Part shown: positions 17,901 through 25,314 of the stretch, one piece after another
How the letters are laid out: every line of letters begins with the position of its first letter
Numbering within the stretch: position 1 is the first letter of the stretch
Assembly: GCF_002911665.1 (NCBI RefSeq)
Contig: NZ_MTBP01000004.1
Span: forward strand, 310,001-374,000
Source: Actinomadura rubteroloni
GTDB taxonomy: Bacteria; Actinomycetota; Actinomycetes; Streptosporangiales; Streptosporangiaceae
Length of the DNA: 64,000 bases
Reading direction: 5' to 3'
Notes under the pieces: model-generated
The model's database searches: none
The model's input: the letters and a program-made list of their open reading frames with translations, nothing else
Told to the model about the DNA's origin: nothing
Position numbers and translations under genes: made by a program

Positions 17901-18066
17901 CCTCGACGGCCTGGTCGCGGTCCCCGATGATCTCCTGGGCGTAGGCGAAGAGCCAAGGGCCGTAAACGTTGTAGACGTGGCCGACCGCCCCTGGACGCCG
18001 TGCGCGGAGGGCTTCGGTCAGCCGGACGTCGTCGTCGGACGGCGGCGCCCCAGTTTGGCTGGACAC
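14905..18066 (-). CDS. Sigma-region-2-like/low-complexity/transmembrane fusion protein with a lysine-rich linker and extracellular domain
   Basis: A 1,053-residue protein. Residues 1-95 (LTEALRARRPGAVGHVYNVY, then LFAYAQEIIGDRDQAVEAV) resemble region 2 of ECF sigma factors, but no region 4 follows. Residues 96-865 are Ala/Pro/Glu/Asp/Thr-rich and include six copies of a 43-48-residue repeat. A single transmembrane helix (ARLLLVAGAVLVVIILALVV, about 866-888) precedes a Thr/Pro linker, a run of KKKPAPKKKSAPKKK, and a C-terminal beta-rich domain of about 100 residues with four cysteines (CQG, CRIVV, CAF, YRCRF). The topology implied is cytoplasmic N-terminus and extracellular C-terminus. I chose the GTG at 18066 because homology begins there; AATAAT seven bases upstream could be the -10 of a leaderless transcript. 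Function is unknown. Confidence 0.75.
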   Translation of the reverse strand: MSSQTGAPPSDDDVRLTEALRARRPGAVGHVYNVYGPWLFAYAQEIIGDRDQAVEAVRAALLTARSQPDRIPPPEQFQHWLTDLVRAECHKAVSAAPETAAAPPPASAPAEPSASSSSSLVPSAPPAPPAPVEPSAPEEAFDEPQERQKRLRMRAMRALLPKRAAPPPPAPPAAPPAAEQTPAERDPAPDPSAPPPPLRSPLAFRPIPVAQPGPESRPAPQDTPPAARRPAPPQDTPRRPASTFGASASAEVPLFSAVPEVSAPEPPGTGASLWDDEPAQPTDRPDDPPFYAAPVPTTLPYAYTDADVEAEEELLFDTSPAPAPVVPAPEPPAVTAFDLPLAATPPAAPAPEGTSDVPPPADTVTDTPVPDNAAETPTADSPVVDAPAAETPTGTEVPATENSPATTNTEGAPATADTVTDVPAAETPADTAPADTVTDLPVTDAPVAEPAEADAPVADTVTDIPVVTTPVTETPADADVEESPATADVESAPATVDTIFDVPAAETPADADAPAGEDPSAQPAAAAGVLATEGAEAETPVSDEPESGTPAPADEDSRAKTAAAASAGVLAAEGTEPPATEAPESETPAPAEDPTAKTDTAVAAGAGVAAGALAAEADAPATDAPKNETPAPADENSDAKTAAAAGAGLAAGALASEAAETDAPVTDTPENDTPAPADENSGAKTAAAAGAGVAAGALAAEGAEADVPVTDAPEGEKPAPADEGSGAKTAAVAAGAGVAAGALAAEGAEADAPAADAPDGAASVPADATGAGDAGSGAAPEAAGAGERGEDTAPVTVFDLPVAGGGAGAPEAKPSDSPAGGTPIFAPMPSAGGVDGDGPDGATAVLAVPPGDEDKKRRRPAALGVGQARLLLVAGAVLVVIILALVVLLPGDGGKPRQGAASPVATASPDVPTFTPSPAPSPKKAEKKPTANKKKPAPKKKSAPKKKRSSGGGHGRLSVNSAGCQGVHATSFGATCRIVVTARGGTVRWSVRGVSGRMTASGGGTLRSGQSAGVTVRIFAPVSCAFGGSGRGTVSFSPGGAGSVSYRCRFGGW
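15800..16500 (-). repeat. Coding repeats of 43-48 codons in the fusion protein
   Basis: Six imperfect copies encode the pattern ETPAPADE - GAKTAAAAGAG - VAAGALAAEGAEA - PVTDAPE. The alanine-rich part is helix-prone and the acidic Pro/Thr part is disordered. DNA copies are similar enough for recombination to change their number. Boundaries are approximate. Confidence 0.75.
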
Positions 18067-18394
18067 CGAACGGATTATTGCGGCATGTACGGACGTCTGT
18101 ATTGAGATTGGTTCATGTCTTCTGGCATCCGGTTTGTCACCTGGGCAACAGGTTCCGGCGGAGAACGCCGGAACGACGCGCCGGAAGTCCGTCGGCGAGT
18201 GCTGTGAAACGCCCGTCCGGAAGCGCCCGGAGGCCCCATGAACAACCGGCAACGGTTATAGGAACGGAACACGGCGCGGACCTCCCGGACCGTCCGGACA
18301 CCTGCCGCTCACGGACTCTGGTCACGTCCGGCGGGTCCGGTGCATGATGGGGCTGGCCGATGCCGTCCGATTTCGGGGGAGGTGCCCGTCCGCC
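18067..18394. other. Divergent intergenic region, 328 bp
   Basis: No gene seen. It lies between the fusion-protein gene (minus strand) and the small plus-strand gene at 18395. AATAAT at 18074-18079 (minus strand) fits a -10 element placed seven bases before the GTG of the fusion gene, which lacks a ribosome site. Base composition is slightly lower in GC than the flanking genes. Confidence 0.5.
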
Positions 18395-18754
18395 ATGCCC
18401 GTGTCACGCCCGGCGCGCGACCGCTGCCGCGAGTTCCTCGGAGTCGGGGACGGTATCCGTTATCTGTTCCCGGCCGCGGCGCGCGGCGGCGGCGCGGGCT
18501 ACTTCTTCGTGGTGACCGACGACCAGATCAGCGTCCTCACCACCGGCGGGATCGGCCGGGAGAAGCCGAAGAGCGTCTGGGGCACCTATCCGCGCGAGTC
18601 GCGGATCGGCCCGGTGCGGCCGGGCGACGGCGTGTTCGAGTTCGACGGCTCGTACTTCGAGATCGACGACCAGTACGTCCCGGTCGTCAACGCCGCCGAC
18701 GCCGAGGCGTTCGAGCCCGACAGCCTGCCCCGCGACCCCCTGCCCGACCTGTAG
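18395..18754 (+). CDS. Hypothetical protein, 119 residues
   Basis: I do not recognise a named family. The product (MPVSRPARDRCREFLGVGDG, then YFFVVTDDQISVLTT and VFEFDGSYFEIDDQYVPVVN) alternates short beta strands in the way of small PH-like or YcxB-type beta-barrel proteins. No signal peptide or membrane helix is seen. The ATG at 18395 has GGGGAGGTG upstream; an ATG at 18344 would add a basic, unlikely N-terminus. It ends one base before the convergent efeU stop. Confidence 0.65.
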   Translation: MPVSRPARDRCREFLGVGDGIRYLFPAAARGGGAGYFFVVTDDQISVLTTGGIGREKPKSVWGTYPRESRIGPVRPGDGVFEFDGSYFEIDDQYVPVVNAADAEAFEPDSLPRDPLPDL

Positions 18755-18755
18755 G

Positions 18756-19625
18756 TCAGGACGACGCGGCGCTCTCGGTCCGCTGCGCGGCGGGCCGCCG
18801 CTCGGGCGCCGACGACCCCGACTTCCACAGGAAGACGGTCATCACCGGCACGAGGTAGGCGGCCCACATGATGAGCTGGAGCCACGTGATCTGCGGCGTG
18901 ACGTTGAGGACGCCCTGGAGCAGGTGCTGCACCCAGTCCCCGAACGTCCCGTAGTCGGCGAAGAACAGGCCGGGCCGCAGCGCGACCGACGTCAGGCCGG
19001 GCAGGGCGTCGGCTTCTTGCAGGTCGTGGAACCCGTACCCGAACACCCCGGCGGCGACGACGATCAGCGCCGCGCCCGTCCAGGTGAAGAACCGCGCCAG
19101 GTTGAGCTTGAGCCCGCCCCGGTACAGCAGGTAGCCGATGACGACGGCCGTCGCGAGCCCGAGCAGCGCCCCGGTGATCGGGACGGCGGACCCGTCGGCG
19201 GAGCTGTTGATGTTCGTCCAGAGGAACAGGGCCGTCTCCAGCCCCTCGCGGCCGACGGCGAGCAGCGCGACGACGGCGAGCGCGACCGGCCCGACGTTCA
19301 GCGCGTCCGACAGGCGGCCCTCCAGCTCGGCCTTCATGAACCGGGCGGTGCGCCGCATCCAGAAGACCATCCAGGTGACGAGCCCGACCGCGAGGATCGA
19401 GAGCGTCCCGCCGAAGAACTCCTGCGTCTTGAACTGCATCTCCGCGGACGCCGCCGACAGGGCGATCCCGAAGCCGACGCTGAGCGCGACGGCGACGCCG
19501 ACCCCGGCCCACACCGGCCGCAGCGCGTCCCGGCGTCCGGTCCGCACCAGGTAGGCGATGAGGATCGTGACGACGAGCGCGGCCTCCAGGCCCTCGCGCA
19601 GGCCGATGAGATAGTTGCCGAGCAT
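18756..19625 (-). CDS. efeU: High-affinity iron permease EfeU/FTR1 family
   Basis: Ferrous/ferric iron importer of the cytoplasmic membrane, 289 residues with seven predicted helices. Both iron-binding REGLE motifs are present: residues 10-14 in helix 1 (LREGLEAALV) and 126-130 in helix 4 (VGREGLETALF). The start at 19625 (MLGNYLIGLREG) is chosen because an iron box lies 30 bp upstream; a longer reading would run into it. No efeO or efeB gene is adjacent, so it either works alone or with partners elsewhere. Expression is probably iron-repressed. Confidence 0.92.
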   Translation of the reverse strand: MLGNYLIGLREGLEAALVVTILIAYLVRTGRRDALRPVWAGVGVAVALSVGFGIALSAASAEMQFKTQEFFGGTLSILAVGLVTWMVFWMRRTARFMKAELEGRLSDALNVGPVALAVVALLAVGREGLETALFLWTNINSSADGSAVPITGALLGLATAVVIGYLLYRGGLKLNLARFFTWTGAALIVVAAGVFGYGFHDLQEADALPGLTSVALRPGLFFADYGTFGDWVQHLLQGVLNVTPQITWLQLIMWAAYLVPVMTVFLWKSGSSAPERRPAAQRTESAASS

Positions 19626-19654
19626 CGGCGCGGATCCTTCCCCGGACGACAGAC

Positions 19655-19673
19655 TTAGGTAAACCAAACCTTA
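19655..19673. promoter_or_regulatory. IdeR/DmdR iron box upstream of efeU
   Basis: TTAGGTAAACCAAACCTTA matches the 19-bp actinobacterial DtxR/IdeR consensus at about 14 positions, with intact TTAGGT and AACCT half-sites. It is 30 bp upstream of the efeU start, where a bound repressor would block transcription when iron is plentiful. Confidence 0.75.
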
Positions 19674-19732
19674 TTACTGTGCGCCGGGGCAAGGCCAGTG
19701 GCAAACCGGACCGACAGGACGTTGGTCACAGG

Positions 19733-21010
19733 TCACGACGCGGGCGACGGCTTGGCCAGCGCGGCGGCCAGCGGCTCGGCGACCAGACCGATCTGCCACC
19801 CGCGCACGCCGAGGCCGCGCAGCGCGTCCCCGACCGTCGCGGCCGACGGCTCGGCGGGCGGCGTCCAGGCCAGCCGCCGGATCGCCTCGGGCTGGACGAG
19901 GTTCTCCGCGGGCATTCCGTGCTCGTCCGCCAGGCCCGTCACGACCGCGCGGGCCGCGGTGAGCCGCGCCGCCGCCACCGGGTCGCGTTCGGCCCAGCGG
20001 TGCGGGGGCGGCGGACCGTCCCCCGGCACGCTCGCCTCGGGCAGCGCCCGCTCGGGCAGCGCCCGCGCCCGGTGGACCGCGCGCAGCCACTGCGACTGGT
20101 GCCGCCGCGCGCCCCGGTTCCGCATGGACGCCAGTTCCTGCAGCTCCGCCGGGGTGCGCGGGGGATTGGTCGCCAGCTCGATGATCGCGGCGTCCTGGAG
20201 CACCCGGCCGGGCGACAGGTCGCGCTCCTGCGCGATGCGGTCGCGCGTCTCCCACAGTTCCCGGACGATCCCGAGCGCCCGCCGGTTGCGGACGCGGTGG
20301 ATCCCCGACGTCCGCCGCCACGGGTCGGCGCGCGGCGCCTTCGGCGGCGCCTCCAGGATCGCCTCGAACTCCTCGACGGCCCAGTCCAGCTTGCCGGACG
20401 CCGTGAGCTGCTCGTGGAGCGCGTCGCGCAGCTCGACCAGCAGTTCCACGTCCAGCGCGGCGTACTTCAGCCAGTCCTCCGGGAGCGGACGGGTCGACCA
20501 GTCCGCCGCCGAGTGCCCCTTCTCCAGCAGGAACCCGAGGACGTTCTCCACCATCGACCCGAGCCCGACGCGCGGGTAGCCGAGCAGCCGCCCGGCCAGC
20601 TCGGTATCGAACAGGCGGTGCGGGACGAGCCCGACCTCGGCCAGGCACGGCAGATCCTGGTTCGCGGCGTGCAGCACCATCTCGGTGCCGGCCAGCGCCG
20701 CGTCCAGGCCGGACAGGTCGGGCAGCGCGACGGGGTCGATCAGCGCCGTCCCCGCGCCCGCCCGGCGGAGCTGGATCAGGTACGCGCGCTGGCCGTAGCG
20801 GTAGCCCGAGGCCCGTTCGGCGTCGACCGCGACGGGACCGGTCCCGGCCGCGAACGCGGCGATGGCGCGCTCCAGCTCGGCGGGCGCGGTCAGCACCGGC
20901 GGGACGCCCTCGCGCGGCTCCAGCAGGGGGACGGCCTCGACGGCCGCGGCGACGGGCGTCGTCGCGGTGCTCTCGCCGGCCGCATCGGTCTCGGACGCTG
21001 TACTACCCAC
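19733..21010 (-). CDS. rnd: Ribonuclease D (3'-5' exoribonuclease with HRDC domain)
   Basis: A 425-residue DEDD-family exonuclease for tRNA and structured-RNA maturation. The N-terminal domain shows GPVAVDAERASGYRY (Exo I, Asp and Glu), HAANQDLPCL (Exo II) and KYAALDVELL (Exo III). The HRDC domain (about 220-300; RALGIVRELWETRDRIA, then PPRTPAELQEL) and a second helical domain follow. The GTG at 21010 has GGAGAC upstream. DUF3000 lies just upstream on the same strand, and hemE is divergent; I recall this order in other actinobacterial genomes. Confidence 0.92.
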   Translation of the reverse strand: MGSTASETDAAGESTATTPVAAAVEAVPLLEPREGVPPVLTAPAELERAIAAFAAGTGPVAVDAERASGYRYGQRAYLIQLRRAGAGTALIDPVALPDLSGLDAALAGTEMVLHAANQDLPCLAEVGLVPHRLFDTELAGRLLGYPRVGLGSMVENVLGFLLEKGHSAADWSTRPLPEDWLKYAALDVELLVELRDALHEQLTASGKLDWAVEEFEAILEAPPKAPRADPWRRTSGIHRVRNRRALGIVRELWETRDRIAQERDLSPGRVLQDAAIIELATNPPRTPAELQELASMRNRGARRHQSQWLRAVHRARALPERALPEASVPGDGPPPPHRWAERDPVAAARLTAARAVVTGLADEHGMPAENLVQPEAIRRLAWTPPAEPSAATVGDALRGLGVRGWQIGLVAEPLAAALAKPSPAS

Positions 21011-21029
21011 GTCTCCTACCGTACGTCGC

Positions 21030-21644
21030 TCAACGCCCGAAACCGCCCTCGCGGTCCGGCAGGGCGCTCACGCCCGCCGGGGGCAGCCCCGCCGTCGTGC
21101 ACATGACCTCGCACCACGCGGCGACGTGCCCCGCGAGGTCGTCGCCGGTGGGCGACCACGACGCGCGCAGCTCCAGCTCGGTCGTGGACGGCTCGCCGCC
21201 CTTGTCGCCGAAGCTCTCGGAGACGGCCCGGGTGATCGTCCCGGACTCGCCCGCGTACCCGGCGGGCTCCAGCGCCTCCAGCAGCCAGCTCCAGGCGACC
21301 GGGCCGATCAGCTCGTCGGCGGCGATGTCGGGCTCCAGGTCGGCCTGGATGTAGGCGACGACGCGGAACCCGTTCGTCCAGCCGTCGCGGCCGGCGGGGT
21401 CGTACAGCAGGATCAGCCGCCCGGTGGCGGCCTCGGTGTCGTCGTCGCGCCACACGCTGCCCGACAGCGCCGCCGCGAACGGGGCGAGGCGCTGGGGCGC
21501 GGGCATCTCCTCCAGGTCCAGCTCGGGCCGCAGCGGCGGGCCGGCCAGGACGGAGCGCAGCGTGTCGGCGGCGCGGCGGAACTCGTCGGGGACGGCCGCC
21601 TCGGCGGGGCGGCGGTCGGGCGGGGGCGGGGTCGGCGGGGTCAT
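21030..21644 (-). CDS. DUF3000 protein
   Basis: A 204-residue protein of unknown function, conserved in actinobacteria. Recognisable stretches are DEFRRAADTLRS, GRLILLYDPAGRDGWTNGFR, VAYIQADLEPDIA and AWSWLLEALEPAGY. The ATG at 21644 (MTPPTPPPPDRR) is the most compact start; upstream in-frame starts at 21686 and beyond would add a proline-rich tail and none has a good ribosome site. It precedes RNase D by 19 bases, so they probably form one operon, divergent from hemE. Confidence 0.85.
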   Translation of the reverse strand: MTPPTPPPPDRRPAEAAVPDEFRRAADTLRSVLAGPPLRPELDLEEMPAPQRLAPFAAALSGSVWRDDDTEAATGRLILLYDPAGRDGWTNGFRVVAYIQADLEPDIAADELIGPVAWSWLLEALEPAGYAGESGTITRAVSESFGDKGGEPSTTELELRASWSPTGDDLAGHVAAWCEVMCTTAGLPPAGVSALPDREGGFGR

Positions 21645-21994
21645 GGCCGCACCGGGCGGCGGCACGGGCCGGACCGCCGGGGCCATCGGGGGAGTGAGCG
21701 GGGATGCAGGCACAACACGGGGTTTTCGTTTCAAGGACCGGGCCGTCAGGCCGCGGCCCGATCGGCGTGGCACGGCAGGGGGCGGGGGGTGGGTGCGAGG
21801 GGGCGCCGACCGGGCGCCGCGGGGCGGTTATCACCGCAGGTGAAGCGGAACACGGGGGCCTCCCTCGCTATGACACGCATCACGTTCGCACGCCGGGACG
21901 ACAGAATGCGGGACTTCGCTCGGCGTGTCCGGAACTTCGTTCAGCGCCGGGGGGTCGTACCCGAACACCCGCCGCCCCGTGGGACGATCGGTGC
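21645..21994. other. Divergent intergenic region upstream of hemE, 350 bp
   Basis: Separates DUF3000 (minus) from hemE (plus). Reading frames cross it but their third-position GC is unlike a gene. It includes an AT-richer patch around 21715-21735 (GGGGTTTTCGTTTCAAGG) where a DUF3000 promoter could lie, and the stretch CACGCATCACGTTCGCACG near 21875. No operator was identified with confidence. Confidence 0.4.
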
Positions 21995-23071
21995 GTGGCA
22001 GATCACCGTGCCGATTCCACCGTCGCGCCCGCGCAGTCCGAGAGCCTGCGGCAGAGCCCCTTCCTGCGGGCCTGCCGTCGTGAGGCCACCGACCGCACCC
22101 CGGTCTGGTTCATGCGCCAGGCGGGCCGGGCCCTGCCCGAGTACCTGCGGGTGCGCGAGGGCGTGCCCATGCTGGAGGCGTGCCGCCGCCCGGACATGGT
22201 GGTGGAGATCACACTCCAGCCCGTCCGCCGCTACGGCGTGGACGCCGCGATCCTGTTCAGCGACATCGTGGTGCCGCTGCTTGCCGTCGGGGTCGACCTG
22301 GACATCAAGCCGGGCGTCGGCCCGGTCTTCGCCGACCCGATCCGCGACAAGGCCGGGCTGTCGGTGCTGCGCCCGCTGGAGCCCGGCGACGTCGACTCCG
22401 TGACCGAGGCCGTGCGCGGGCTGGTCGGGGAACTCGGCGCGACGCCGCTCATCGGGTTCGCGGGGGCGCCGTTCACGCTCGCGTCCTACCTGGTGGAGGG
22501 CGGGCCGTCCAAGAGCCACGACCGCACCAAGGCCCTCATGTACGGGGAGCCGGAGCTGTGGGCCGAGCTGATGGAACGGCTCACCGACATCACGATCACG
22601 TTCCTGCGGCTCCAGATCGAGGCCGGGGCGAGCGCCGTCCAGCTCTTCGACTCCTGGGCCGGGGCGGTCGCGCCGGTGGACTACCGGACGTCGATCCTGC
22701 CCTACTCGCGGCGGATCTTCGACGCGGTGGCCGAGTACGGGGTCCCGCGCATCCACTTCGGCGTCAACACCGGCGAGCTGCTGGCGATGATGGGCGAGGC
22801 CGGGGCGGACGTCGTCGGCGTGGACTGGCGCGTCCCGCTGGACGAGGCCGCCCGCCGCGTCGGCCCCGGCAAGGCGCTCCAGGGCAACCTGGACCCGGCC
22901 ACGCTGTTCACGCCGTGGGAGGTCGTGGAGCGCCGCGCCCGCCGCGTGCTGGCCAAGGGGCAGGCCGCCGAGAGCCACATCTTCAACCTCGGGCACGGCG
23001 TCCACCCGGGCACCGACCCCGACAAGCTGACGCGGCTCACCGAGCTGGTCCACGAGCTGTCGGCCCGCTGA
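21995..23071 (+). CDS. hemE: Uroporphyrinogen decarboxylase
   Basis: Converts uroporphyrinogen III to coproporphyrinogen III. The 358-residue product contains the signature RTPVWFMRQAGRALPEYL, catalytic aspartate region AAILFSDIVVPL, GFAGAPFTLASYLVEGG, QLFDSWAGAV, and FNLGHGVHPGTDPDK near the end. The GTG at 21995 (VADHRADSTVAP) gives the usual length; the frame stays open upstream but without homology. First of three haem genes (hemE, hemY, hemQ) on this strand. Confidence 0.95.
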   Translation: MADHRADSTVAPAQSESLRQSPFLRACRREATDRTPVWFMRQAGRALPEYLRVREGVPMLEACRRPDMVVEITLQPVRRYGVDAAILFSDIVVPLLAVGVDLDIKPGVGPVFADPIRDKAGLSVLRPLEPGDVDSVTEAVRGLVGELGATPLIGFAGAPFTLASYLVEGGPSKSHDRTKALMYGEPELWAELMERLTDITITFLRLQIEAGASAVQLFDSWAGAVAPVDYRTSILPYSRRIFDAVAEYGVPRIHFGVNTGELLAMMGEAGADVVGVDWRVPLDEAARRVGPGKALQGNLDPATLFTPWEVVERRARRVLAKGQAAESHIFNLGHGVHPGTDPDKLTRLTELVHELSAR

Positions 23072-23092
23072 CGTCCGTCCGCCGCCGTGAAG

Positions 23093-23101
23093 TTATCCAC
23101 A
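23093..23101. promoter_or_regulatory. Perfect DnaA-box-like 9-mer upstream of hemY
   Basis: TTATCCACA, inside the 12-mer AGTTATCCACAG, lies in the 79-bp gap between hemE and hemY. The same 12-mer occurs at 31210-31221 before the GNAT gene. In a 72% GC genome both are unexpected. Whether DnaA binds here is unknown. Confidence 0.35.
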
Positions 23102-23150
23102 GCCGGCGACCCGGTGCGCGGATCGCGGCGGCGTCTGGGAGGGTGGAGGC

Positions 23151-24647
23151 ATGACCAGCTCGCATGTCGCCGTCGTCGGGGGCGGGATCGCGGGCCTCGC
23201 CGCGGCCCGGTCGCTCGCCGCGCGGGGCGTGCGGGTGACCGTCCTGGAAGGTTCGCCGCGCGTCGGCGGGAAGCTGCGGATCAGTGAGATCGCCGGGCTC
23301 TCCGTGGACGAGGGCGCCGAGTCGATGCTCGCCCGCAGGCCCGAGGGAACGGGGCTGGCGCGTGCGCTCGGGGCGGATCTCGTCCATCCCGGGACGGCCG
23401 TGTCGGCGATCCTCAGCCGGGGCGCGCTGCGTCCGCTGCCCGCCGGGCAGGTGATGGGCGTCCCCGCCGACCTCGGCGCGCTCGCGTCGTCGGGGGTGCT
23501 GTCGGCGGCCGGGCTCGCCCGCGTCCCGCTCGACCTCGCGCTGCCCGCCACCCGGCGCGGCCGGGACGTGTCGGTCGCGGGGTTCGTCGGGGCCAGGCTC
23601 GGCCGCGAGGTCGTGGACCGGCTGGTGGAACCGCTGCTCGGCGGCGTCTACGCGGGCCGCGTCGACCTGCTGTCGCTGGAGTCCGCGATGCCCGCCGTCG
23701 CGTCCGCCGCCCGCGCCCACCGCTCGCTGATCACGGCCGTGCGGAGCGTGCGGGCCGCCGCGCCCGCGTCCCCCGGCCCGGTGTTCGCGACGCTGCCGGG
23801 CGGGATGGGCACGCTGCCGCCGCTGGTCGCCGCGGCCGTGGAGCGCTCCGGCGGGACCGTCAGGACCGGGGCGCCGGTCCGTGAGCTGCACCGCCGTCCG
23901 GACGGGTGGCGGCTCGTCGTCGGGTCCGCGCGCGACCCCGAGGTGATCACCGCCGACGCGGTCGTGCTCGCGCTGCCCGCCGCGCCCGCCGCGCGGCTGC
24001 TGGCCGACGACGTCCCGGGCGCCGCCCGCGCGCTGTCGGCGATCGAGTACGCGAGCATGGCGATCGTGACGCTGGCCTACCGGCCGACCGCGTTCCCGCA
24101 GGCCCCGTCCCGCAGCGGGTACCTGGTGCCCGCCGTCGAGGGGCGCGAGGTCAAGGCCGTCACCTACAACTCGGTAAAGTGGCCGCACCTGCGCGACCGC
24201 GCGCCCGGCCTCGTCGTGGTGCGGTGCTCGATCGGCCGGTTCGGCGACGAGCGGACGCTGCAGCGCGGCGACGACGAGCTGAAGGCGGCGGCGCTCGCCG
24301 AACTCGCCCGGACGTCCGGGGTGACCGAACTGCCGGTGGACGCCCGCGTCACGCGGTGGGGCGGCGGGCTCCCGCAGTACAACGTCGGGCACGGCGACCG
24401 GGTGGCGCGGATCCGCTCGGCCGTCGCGGCCCAGCCCGGCCTCGCCGTCGCGGGCGCCGCCTACGACGGGGTCGGCATCCCCGCCTGCGTGGCGTCCGCC
24501 GAGGCGGCGGCCGGGCGGATACTGGAATTCCTGGAACGTCGAGGAGACGAGCATGAGCGAGCAGCCCGCCAGGCCGAAGGCACGGGACCTCAACCAGGTC
24601 ATCCGCTACACGATGTGGTCGGTCTTCCGAGTGAGGACGCCCGGTGA
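23151..24647 (+). CDS. hemY: Coproporphyrinogen III oxidase / protoporphyrinogen oxidase, HemY type
   Basis: FAD-dependent oxidase acting between hemE and ferrochelatase; in actinobacteria this type oxidises coproporphyrinogen III. The 498-residue protein starts with the Rossmann motif VAVVGGGIAGLAAARSLA and has GGKLRI, FATLPGGMG and the C-terminal FAD segment GLAVAGAAYDGVGIPACVAS. The ATG follows GGAGGGTGGAGG. No stop occurs where the family normally ends (after FLERRG, about 463 residues), so the frame runs 95 bases into hemQ. The last 35 residues are therefore probably non-functional or reflect a local change. Confidence 0.9.
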   Translation: MTSSHVAVVGGGIAGLAAARSLAARGVRVTVLEGSPRVGGKLRISEIAGLSVDEGAESMLARRPEGTGLARALGADLVHPGTAVSAILSRGALRPLPAGQVMGVPADLGALASSGVLSAAGLARVPLDLALPATRRGRDVSVAGFVGARLGREVVDRLVEPLLGGVYAGRVDLLSLESAMPAVASAARAHRSLITAVRSVRAAAPASPGPVFATLPGGMGTLPPLVAAAVERSGGTVRTGAPVRELHRRPDGWRLVVGSARDPEVITADAVVLALPAAPAARLLADDVPGAARALSAIEYASMAIVTLAYRPTAFPQAPSRSGYLVPAVEGREVKAVTYNSVKWPHLRDRAPGLVVVRCSIGRFGDERTLQRGDDELKAAALAELARTSGVTELPVDARVTRWGGGLPQYNVGHGDRVARIRSAVAAQPGLAVAGAAYDGVGIPACVASAEAAAGRILEFLERRGDEHERAARQAEGTGPQPGHPLHDVVGLPSEDAR

Positions 24648-25251
24648 GTTCGGCGAGCGCGACGCGGCCGAGGTCCAGTCCGTCCTGGACCAGGCCGCCG
24701 AGAAGGACGTGGTGACGCGCGGCGCCTACGACGTCTCGGGCCTGCGCGCCGACGCCGACTACCTGTTCTGGTGGCATGCCCCGACCGCCGAGGACCTCCA
24801 GGAGGTCTACACCCGGTTCCGCCGGACGTCGGTCGGCCGCGCCAGCGACCCGGTGTGGTCGCAGATGGCGCTGCACCGGCCCGCCGAGTTCAACAAGAGC
24901 CACGTCCCGGCGTTCCTCGCCGAGGAGGAGGCCCGCGCGTACGTGTGCGTGTACCCGTTCGTCCGGTCCTACGACTGGTACCTGCTGCCGGACGAGGAGC
25001 GCCGCGCGATGCTCGCCGAGCACGGCAAGATGGCGCGCGGCTACCCCGACGTCCGGGCGAACACGGTCTCGTCGTTCGCGCTCGGCGACTACGAGTGGAT
25101 GCTGGCGTTCGAGGCCGACGAACTCCACCGCATCGTGGACCTGATGCGCCACCTGCGCGGCTCCCGCGCACGCCTGCACGTCCGCGAGGAGGTGCCCTTC
25201 TACACCGGCCGCCGCCGCGAGATCGGCGAACTCATCGCGTCCCTCCCGTAA
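24553..25251 (+). CDS. hemQ: Coproheme decarboxylase HemQ (chlorite dismutase family)
   Basis: Last enzyme of the coproporphyrin-dependent haem pathway; decarboxylates coproheme to haem b. The 232-residue product has LNQVIRYTMWSVFRV, YLFWWHAPTAEDLQ, YVCVYPFVRSYDWYLLP (the reactive-tyrosine region), a histidine-containing RRAMLAEHGKMARGY loop and PFYTGRRREIGELI. The ATG follows GAGGAGACGAGC. It starts inside the hemY frame (95-base overlap), which supports coupled expression. A hairpin between it and convergent msrB ends transcription. Confidence 0.94.
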   Translation: MSEQPARPKARDLNQVIRYTMWSVFRVRTPGEFGERDAAEVQSVLDQAAEKDVVTRGAYDVSGLRADADYLFWWHAPTAEDLQEVYTRFRRTSVGRASDPVWSQMALHRPAEFNKSHVPAFLAEEEARAYVCVYPFVRSYDWYLLPDEERRAMLAEHGKMARGYPDVRANTVSSFALGDYEWMLAFEADELHRIVDLMRHLRGSRARLHVREEVPFYTGRRREIGELIASLP

Positions 25252-25266
25252 CCCCCGCCCCACGCC

Positions 25267-25308
25267 CGCCCGCGCCGCTGACCGTGCCTGGTCGTTGCGG
25301 CGCGGGCG
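25267..25308. terminator. Bidirectional terminator between hemQ and msrB
   Basis: CGCCCGCGCCGC and GCGGCGCGGGCG form a perfect 12-bp stem with an 18-base loop, in the 63-bp gap between two convergent genes. Confidence 0.75.
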
Positions 25309-25314
25309 GTGGTG

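Noticed and set aside
15163..18105. A 980-codon plus-strand open frame over the fusion-protein gene
   Set aside because: It mirrors the Ala/Pro repeats of the real gene and gives only Arg/Gly/Val-rich sequence.
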